A DNA stretch of 64,000 bases from an uncultured delta proteobacterium (GTDB taxonomy: Bacteria; Desulfobacterota; Desulfovibrionia; Desulfovibrionales; Desulfovibrionaceae), in assembly GCA_903843965.1 (NCBI GenBank), contig CAIMRY010000006.1:98642-162641 (forward strand), given 5' to 3'. The notes beneath the pieces were generated by a model. The model was given only the letters and a program-made list of their open reading frames with translations, was not told where the DNA came from and searched no databases. The position numbers and the translations under genes are program-made. Positions 58,911 through 64,000 of the stretch are shown in pieces; the stretch's first letter is position 1, and the number at the start of each line of letters is the position of its first letter.

Positions 58911-61799
58911 ATGAAAAGAACTAATACGCTTATTTTGTTTGCAATATTGTTGTCGTCGCTCGCCTTGGCCGGGTCCTCCGAGACTATCCAAGCTTGGCTC
59001 GCCTTCAAGGCCAGTCTCTCTACCGGCTCGCAGGCGACCATGCAGGCCGTCGACATGGGTGACAGCACCTACGTCATCGTCAACCGGTCCGTAGGCAAGC
59101 TTTGCACGGGCAACTGTCTGGCCGCCGACGGATTTACGCCGCCTTCATCGTCAACCATCCTTGCCGGGGGCATGACCTTGCCGGGCAGTGATGCGTTTTG
59201 GCGCGCCGGTGAATATGGCGCGTGTTCCTCCACCTGCGGCGCAGGAGTGGCCGCGCGTAGTGTCATTTGCGTGGACGGAAGCGGCGAGCTTGCCAGCGGT
59301 TGCGACCAGAGTGGCAAGCCGGCGACATCCGAGGCATGCACTGACGTGAGTTCCTGCACCTACGCCTGGGCCACAGACTCTTTCAGCGCCTGCAACACCT
59401 CTTGCGGCACCGGCCAGTCCAGCCGCACGGTGTCCTGCCGCCGTAGCGACGGCACGTCCGTTGACGACTCCTATTGTTCGACCGCCGGCGCGAAGCCCGT
59501 CGCCACCCAAGCCTGTTCCGACATCAGCACCTGCGGCTACTCATGGAGCGTCAGCCAGTATGGTGCCTGCGCGGCCGGTTGCACGGACTCTTCTTCACAG
59601 ACGCGCCTTGTGGCCTGCATGCGCGGCGACAATACCGCTGTGAACGACAGCTTCTGCGCCGGTCTCGGCGCCAAGCCCGCCATCAGCCAGTCCTGCCCGT
59701 CCTACTCCTCCTGCGTGGCCCCGGCCGCGACCATCAGCGGCAACGCCGTGACCTACACGCAGGCGACGAATTTCTATACCCCGAGCATCACCGGTAACGC
59801 GGCCGTGTGCTCTTGGGACTTCGGCAATGGACTGACCGGCACCGGATGCATCGCGCAGAGTGCGCGCTGGTCGACCGCCGGAAGCTATCTGGTGCGCCTC
59901 GACATGACCGGCGTGAACAGCCTGCAAAGCGGCTCGGCGCAAAAGGCCGTCACGGTCTTTTCGGCTGTCTCTGCGAACTTCGCGGCCCCGACGCCTCTTG
60001 TCGCGGGTGTTCCGGCCGCCTTCACATCGTCTTCAACCGGCGATGTGGCGGGATGTACTTGGGACTTCGGTGATGGCGTGACCGCCAGCACCTGCGCGCC
60101 CTCGCACTCCTTCGCGGTCGCCGTGGCGCGCGCCGTGAAGCTCACCGTGGCTGGCCTTGGAGGCGATACGGCCACCAAGAGCTTGTCCCTGACCCCGATC
60201 ACCGCCTCGTGGGCCGCCGGAAGCTTCGCCGCCTGCACCCCGGCCTGTTCGGCCACGTCCAGCCAGACGCGCAACGTCGCGTGCACCGGCTCGGACGCCT
60301 CCTCTCTTGACGACGGCTACTGCGTGAACGCGGGCGTGAAGCCTGCCCTCTCGCAGGCTTGCGCGGACTACAGCACCTGTTCCTACTCTTGGAGCCAAGG
60401 CGGCTTCGGTTCCTGCACAACCACCTGCGGCACCGGCACGCAGGCACAAACCGTCACCTGTCAGCGCGGCGACGGCACCACCATGCCGGACGCCTCCTGT
60501 TCCGGCCAGAAGCCGGACGCGAGCCAGTCCTGCACGGTGTACTCGGGTTGCGCGGCCCCCACGGCGAGTATCGTTTGCACCCCGAATCCGTCGTACACCG
60601 GCGCCAGCGTCACCTGCACGCCGACCCTCGGCGGCAACTACGCGAGTTGCTCCTGGAACTTCGGCGATGGCTACACCGTCACGGGTTGCTCGCCCCAGGC
60701 ACACAGCTTCGCGAGCAAGGCCACCTTCACCGTGGAGATGGACGTCACCGGCACGAATAGCCTCCAGACCGTGGCCGCAACCAAGGGCGTTCAGGTGTTT
60801 TCCGCCGTTGCCGCCAACTTCGCCGTATCGTCCCCGCTCGTCGCAGGCATTGCGGCGACCTTCACGAGCACGAGCACCGGCGACGTGGCCTCCTGCGCTT
60901 GGGACTTCGGCGACGGCACGACGGCAAGCACCTGCACCGCCTCACACAGTTTCGCCGACGCAACGCAACGCACGGTGAAGCTTACGGTGACAGGCAAGGG
61001 TGGAGATACCTCGATCAAGAGCCTGTCCGTAACGCCACTCATTGCGTCTTGGGTGTCTGGTGCTTATGGTTCCTGCACCGCGGCGTGCTCCGCCTCGTCC
61101 AGCCAGACGCGTAGCGTCACCTGCATCGGCTCCGACTCTTCGACACTGGCTGACGCCTACTGCGCTAGCGCTGGCGCCAAGCCAGCAACCAACCAGACTT
61201 GCGCGGACTACACGGCCTGTACGTATTCTTGGGTGCAGACAGGATATGGGACGTGCCAGTACCTTTGGCAGCCAGCGACAGTCAGTTGCCAGAGAAGCGA
61301 CGGGACGACCGTTGCCGACTCGTACTGCAATGCTGGCACAAAGCCAGCCACGCAGAAGGGATGCAACGGAACCGCATCCATCGACATGTGGAATGGCTTC
61401 TCTTGGAACAGTGCCCATAATGGCAACACCACCGCCATCTCCTGGAACAGCGGCAATGGTGTTGGAGCACACAATACCGCCTGCTCAACCGGTTGTAACA
61501 GCTATTACGTCCAAACGGCGTGGTACGCTGGATGGAACATCCCGTCAGGCACTTACTACTATACCGTGAAGGGATTCCGGGACGCTCTCGGCGGCGCACT
61601 CACGCTCTACACCCAAGACTCTTCCGGCGTGCAGACCAGTGTATACGTCTCCAACTCCGGGGCCGCTCAACAGTGGAACACAATCACGTCTGGTTCCTTC
61701 CGTGTCAACGGGATAACCAAACTGCTCTTCCAAGTATCCGACGTGACAAGCAGTTGGACATACTTCCAGAACTTCTATCTGATTCGTACGGGCGATTAA
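58911..61799 (+). CDS. Large secreted TSP1/PKD repeat protein
   Basis: 962 residues; GGAGAGG precedes the ATG at 58911. The signal peptide is MKRTNTLILFAILLSSLALA. Seven thrombospondin type 1-like modules can be traced (e.g. CSSTCGAG near 110, CNTSCGTG near 161, CTTTCGTG near 510), each starting W/Y-x-W and ending in a C-S-x-x-C-like pattern. PKD-like pairs are marked by CSWDFGNG near 304, CTWDFGDG near 384, CSWNFGDG near 584 and CAWDFGDG near 664. The order TSPx3-PKDx2-TSPx2-PKDx2-TSPx2 shows a large internal duplication. The last TSP unit has lost its CxxxC. A distinct C-terminal domain of about 115 residues (WNSAHNGNT onward, Trp/Tyr-rich) follows. Probably an adhesin or cell-surface binder; no sorting signal seen. 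Confidence 0.85.
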   Translation: MKRTNTLILFAILLSSLALAGSSETIQAWLAFKASLSTGSQATMQAVDMGDSTYVIVNRSVGKLCTGNCLAADGFTPPSSSTILAGGMTLPGSDAFWRAGEYGACSSTCGAGVAARSVICVDGSGELASGCDQSGKPATSEACTDVSSCTYAWATDSFSACNTSCGTGQSSRTVSCRRSDGTSVDDSYCSTAGAKPVATQACSDISTCGYSWSVSQYGACAAGCTDSSSQTRLVACMRGDNTAVNDSFCAGLGAKPAISQSCPSYSSCVAPAATISGNAVTYTQATNFYTPSITGNAAVCSWDFGNGLTGTGCIAQSARWSTAGSYLVRLDMTGVNSLQSGSAQKAVTVFSAVSANFAAPTPLVAGVPAAFTSSSTGDVAGCTWDFGDGVTASTCAPSHSFAVAVARAVKLTVAGLGGDTATKSLSLTPITASWAAGSFAACTPACSATSSQTRNVACTGSDASSLDDGYCVNAGVKPALSQACADYSTCSYSWSQGGFGSCTTTCGTGTQAQTVTCQRGDGTTMPDASCSGQKPDASQSCTVYSGCAAPTASIVCTPNPSYTGASVTCTPTLGGNYASCSWNFGDGYTVTGCSPQAHSFASKATFTVEMDVTGTNSLQTVAATKGVQVFSAVAANFAVSSPLVAGIAATFTSTSTGDVASCAWDFGDGTTASTCTASHSFADATQRTVKLTVTGKGGDTSIKSLSVTPLIASWVSGAYGSCTAACSASSSQTRSVTCIGSDSSTLADAYCASAGAKPATNQTCADYTACTYSWVQTGYGTCQYLWQPATVSCQRSDGTTVADSYCNAGTKPATQKGCNGTASIDMWNGFSWNSAHNGNTTAISWNSGNGVGAHNTACSTGCNSYYVQTAWYAGWNIPSGTYYYTVKGFRDALGGALTLYTQDSSGVQTSVYVSNSGAAQQWNTITSGSFRVNGITKLLFQVSDVTSSWTYFQNFYLIRTGD

Positions 61800-61803
61800 C
61801 CGC

Positions 61804-61829
61804 AACGGGCGCCTTCGGGCGCCCGTTTT
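61804..61829 (+). terminator. Rho-independent terminator of the TSP1/PKD gene
   Basis: AACGGGCGCC, UUCG tetraloop, GGCGCCCGTT, then TT. It begins 5 bases after the stop codon. Confidence 0.9.
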
Positions 61830-61952
61830 GCGCTCAGTCCATACGGTAAGCCACGCGCGCTGATCAACGCCTCCGCATGGGCTCCCATGGTAAATCTTTC
61901 ATGATACCTCCGCTCCATCCGTTCCCATACCCAAGAACGAAAGGAGCCGCCC

Positions 61953-62834
61953 ATGCCAAATCTTGTCCTCGCCACCGTTTCCCAAGCTCTCGTTTTCCCC
62001 TGCGTGTCCCGCAAATCCGGCCGCCTCTGCCGGACCGTCCCGACGCGGCAACTCGTCCTCGACGAGTCCGCCCCGGGCATCACGCTCGTCGCCTGCATCG
62101 ACCGGCGCGGAAACATCCATCGCACCGCCGTGCGCGACGTCATGTCCATGCACGCTGGCCTCATCGCCCATGCGCAGAGGTTGTGGCGCGACAGCCCCAT
62201 CGTCACGCGCGTGGCCGAACTGCCGGAGCCGACATTCAGCCTCGACGGCACGGGCACGCCGTACGCCTACCTGTCGCTAAACCCCCGCGAGGCCGCCGAA
62301 CTGGCAGGAGGCTGGCCGACGCCGTCCGGATTCGTCACGGCGCAACTCATCGCCGCGGCAGGCGTCCTCGCGCCGATAGATGCGCCTCCGGCCCTGCCGC
62401 TCCCGCTCGTGGGCGTGCTCTGGCCGCACGGCGACTTCGCGCGTCCAGCCGCCTCGCACATCACGGCCCTGCCACAGCGCTCCGGGTTCCTGCTCAAAGC
62501 GAAGTTCCCGCTTGACCTCGCCGCGCGCGTCATCACGCGCAACCGCATGGCGTGGGGCGAGGAGTGGGAGCCAACCCCGCTCTCCGAAGCGCAAGCTCGG
62601 ACGTACCGCGCCTTGAACATGTCGCGAATCGGCGATGTGCGCGTTTCGCTCACCCCCGAACTCGTTCGCGAAGCGATGTCGCGCAAACCCGTCGCCGACC
62701 TCGGCACGTGGTGGCATGGCTGCGAGTGCCGCGCCCTGCGCCACGGCAAACGTTGGCGCTCCGACGAACAGCGCTCCGGCACGAAGGTCATGCCCGAGGA
62801 CTGGTCCTTCGCGCATCTTTTCGAGCGCGGCTGA
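61953..62834 (+). CDS. Unknown protein, paralogue A
   Basis: 293 residues; AAAGGAG precedes the ATG. No family recognised. It shares blocks with the next gene: PCVSRKSGRLCRTVPTRQLV near 16, LVACIDRRGNIHRTAVRDVM near 45, GVLWPHGDFARPAASHI near 151, and LTPELVREAMSRKP near 230. These look like one fold with an N-terminal about 70-residue beta-rich module and a central GVLW-x2-GDFAR motif. No signal peptide or membrane segment, so probably cytoplasmic. The C-terminus has WWHGCECRALRHGKRW, absent from the paralogue. Base use differs from the left part of the window. Confidence 0.7.
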   Translation: MPNLVLATVSQALVFPCVSRKSGRLCRTVPTRQLVLDESAPGITLVACIDRRGNIHRTAVRDVMSMHAGLIAHAQRLWRDSPIVTRVAELPEPTFSLDGTGTPYAYLSLNPREAAELAGGWPTPSGFVTAQLIAAAGVLAPIDAPPALPLPLVGVLWPHGDFARPAASHITALPQRSGFLLKAKFPLDLAARVITRNRMAWGEEWEPTPLSEAQARTYRALNMSRIGDVRVSLTPELVREAMSRKPVADLGTWWHGCECRALRHGKRWRSDEQRSGTKVMPEDWSFAHLFERG

Positions 62835-62925
62835 AAAATAGTTCGCGCGGCAACCCCGTCGCGATGGCTCCGAACACTCTAGGATCCAGGATCCTTCGAG
62901 CAATCGGCTGTGTTTGCGTAACCCA

Positions 62926-62954
62926 TTGACACAAAGAACTTTTTCTGGCATAAG
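62926..62954 (+). promoter_or_regulatory. Promoter of paralogue B
   Basis: TTGACA (62926-62931), 17-nt spacer, CATAAG (62949-62954). It lies about 100 bases before the ATG at 63056, in the most AT-rich stretch nearby. An AGGATCC-A-GGATCCT dyad (62880-62894) lies just upstream and could be an operator or a terminator stem for paralogue A. Confidence 0.55.
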
Positions 62955-63055
62955 CAAAAGTTCGTCCAGACGTTTCGGCATCAACGCCCATCGGACCTCG
63001 CCCGTCGTTCCGGCCGGACGGCGGCGGGGTGGGACCGCAACAAGAGGAACAAACC

Positions 63056-63955
63056 ATGAGCAAGAAAACACTCATCACCATCAACAAAGACATCGTCATC
63101 CCCGTGCTCTCCCGCCGCACCGGCGCCCCGTGCCGCGTGGTGGAAACGCACTCGCTCGTCGTCGACGCGAATGGCCCGGACGTGCGGCTCATCGCCTGCC
63201 GGGACGGTGGGGGCCAGGTGTTTCATACCGCCGTGCGCGATAACGTGCGGTTGCAGGAGCGCACCATCGTGAACGCCCGCGAGATTGAGCCGAAAGATAT
63301 CGTCGAGGCCTTGCTCCTCGATATATCCGAACCGCGCTTCGACTTCGGCATGGGCACCACCGGCTTCGACTACCGCTCTGTGCGGCTGGCCGACGCCATG
63401 CACGGCATCAGCGCTTGGCCGTTCGGGAATGGCGACATCACCGTGCGCATGGGTACCTCGTGCGGCATGCTCGTCCCGGCCAGCGACCCGCTGATTCCGC
63501 CGTTCCGCAACATCGGTGTCCTGTGGGAGAACGGCGATTTCGCCCGGAACGCATCGAGTGGCATCATCTCGTTCGCGGGTTCGGCGGGCGTGGTCTTCGC
63601 CGCCGCGTACCCGGACGAGCTCGCAACGTGCTTCGTGTGGCGGAATAAAAGCATGTGGGCGGACTGGCTTCCCGAAGCCCCGGGCGAAAGCATGAAGCTG
63701 TCCGCCGCGCGCATGGCCGAGGCGTTTCCCAAGCGCGGCCATGTCCTGCTGACGCCTGCGCTCATCGCGAAGCACATGAACAAAAAGCCCGAGAGCGAGA
63801 GGCGGCCGTTTGAGATGGGCGCATCCCGCGCGCCCGTGCTCTGGAAGAACGGCCTTGACCGCTTCGGCAAGCCGTTCAACAGCAACGACCCTGCCCTCGC
63901 CACGCTCTTCGCGCCCATCGTCGAGTCGGAATTGGCTTCCGCCGACCACAGATAG
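63056..63955 (+). CDS. Unknown protein, paralogue B
   Basis: 299 residues; AGAGGAAC precedes the ATG at 63056. It aligns by eye with paralogue A along its whole length: IPVLSRRTGAPCRVVETHSL near 15, RLIACRDGGGQVFHTAVRDN near 43, IGVLWENGDFARNASSGI near 158, and LTPALIAKHMNKKP near 239. No domain is recognised, no signal peptide is seen. It has its own promoter, so A and B may be expressed separately despite lying in tandem. More members could lie beyond the window end. Confidence 0.7.
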   Translation: MSKKTLITINKDIVIPVLSRRTGAPCRVVETHSLVVDANGPDVRLIACRDGGGQVFHTAVRDNVRLQERTIVNAREIEPKDIVEALLLDISEPRFDFGMGTTGFDYRSVRLADAMHGISAWPFGNGDITVRMGTSCGMLVPASDPLIPPFRNIGVLWENGDFARNASSGIISFAGSAGVVFAAAYPDELATCFVWRNKSMWADWLPEAPGESMKLSAARMAEAFPKRGHVLLTPALIAKHMNKKPESERRPFEMGASRAPVLWKNGLDRFGKPFNSNDPALATLFAPIVESELASADHR

Positions 63956-64000
63956 CCCGCCTCAAGAGGTCCGCCTCTCGCGCGTTGATCCGCGCGAGAG

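Overview
The window looks like a chromosome segment of a high-GC sulfate-reducing bacterium of the Desulfovibrionaceae. The strongest evidence is a 907-residue molybdenum aldehyde oxidoreductase whose length and cysteine spacing match my recollection of Desulfovibrio gigas Mop. It heads a maturation gene set known from Desulfovibrio. A formate dehydrogenase AB/FdhE set and a short siroheme sulfite reductase fit the same group. The taxonomic call is inference from gene content.

Layout. 1-4.1 kb: the 3' part of fdhA, then fdhB and fdhE. 4.4-7.8 kb: a small Cys-rich ORF, a GAPN-like aldehyde dehydrogenase and a molybdopterin-binding MoeA-like gene. The small ORF and the moeA-like gene each follow a copy of the same palindrome, a candidate Mo/W-responsive operator. 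7.9-21.0 kb: mop followed by eight tightly spaced or overlapping genes: a redox fusion protein, methyltransferase, C_GCAxxG_C_C protein, radical SAM protein, AMP-ligase, XdhC, NTP-transferase/HD fusion and histidine phosphatase. This is a probable nine-gene operon that makes and matures Mop. 21.4-30.7 kb: a spermidine-synthase-like membrane protein and a c-di-GMP module (sensor kinase, REC-GGDEF-EAL protein, divergent degenerate EAL protein). 30.8-34.0 kb: a PEGA protein, a small sulfite reductase and a UDP-glucose pyrophosphorylase.

34.2-35.5 kb: a two-gene phage capsid/decoration unit with its own promoter and terminator and no other phage gene nearby. 36.0-51.2 kb: a surface-glycan region with a YfhO-like membrane protein, glycosyltransferases, a B12-type radical SAM protein, a CDP-glucose-derived deoxysugar pathway with a C-methyltransferase, and an MsbA-like exporter. 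51.6-53.3 kb: a GNAT acetyltransferase and a secreted unknown.

53.7-64.0 kb: an accessory island of visibly different base and codon use. It carries a BsuBI/PstI-type restriction-modification pair, a divergent AAA ATPase with a zinc hook and an anticodon-nuclease-like R-x3-E/H signature, a large secreted TSP1/PKD repeat protein, and two paralogous genes of unknown function.

Two features run through the window. One is a family of long perfect hairpins with compensatory base changes, lying just 3' of several genes. The other is frequent short-period (9-15 nt) tandem repeats, both between genes and as low-complexity inserts inside otherwise conserved enzymes. All function calls come from reading motifs by eye; no database search was run.
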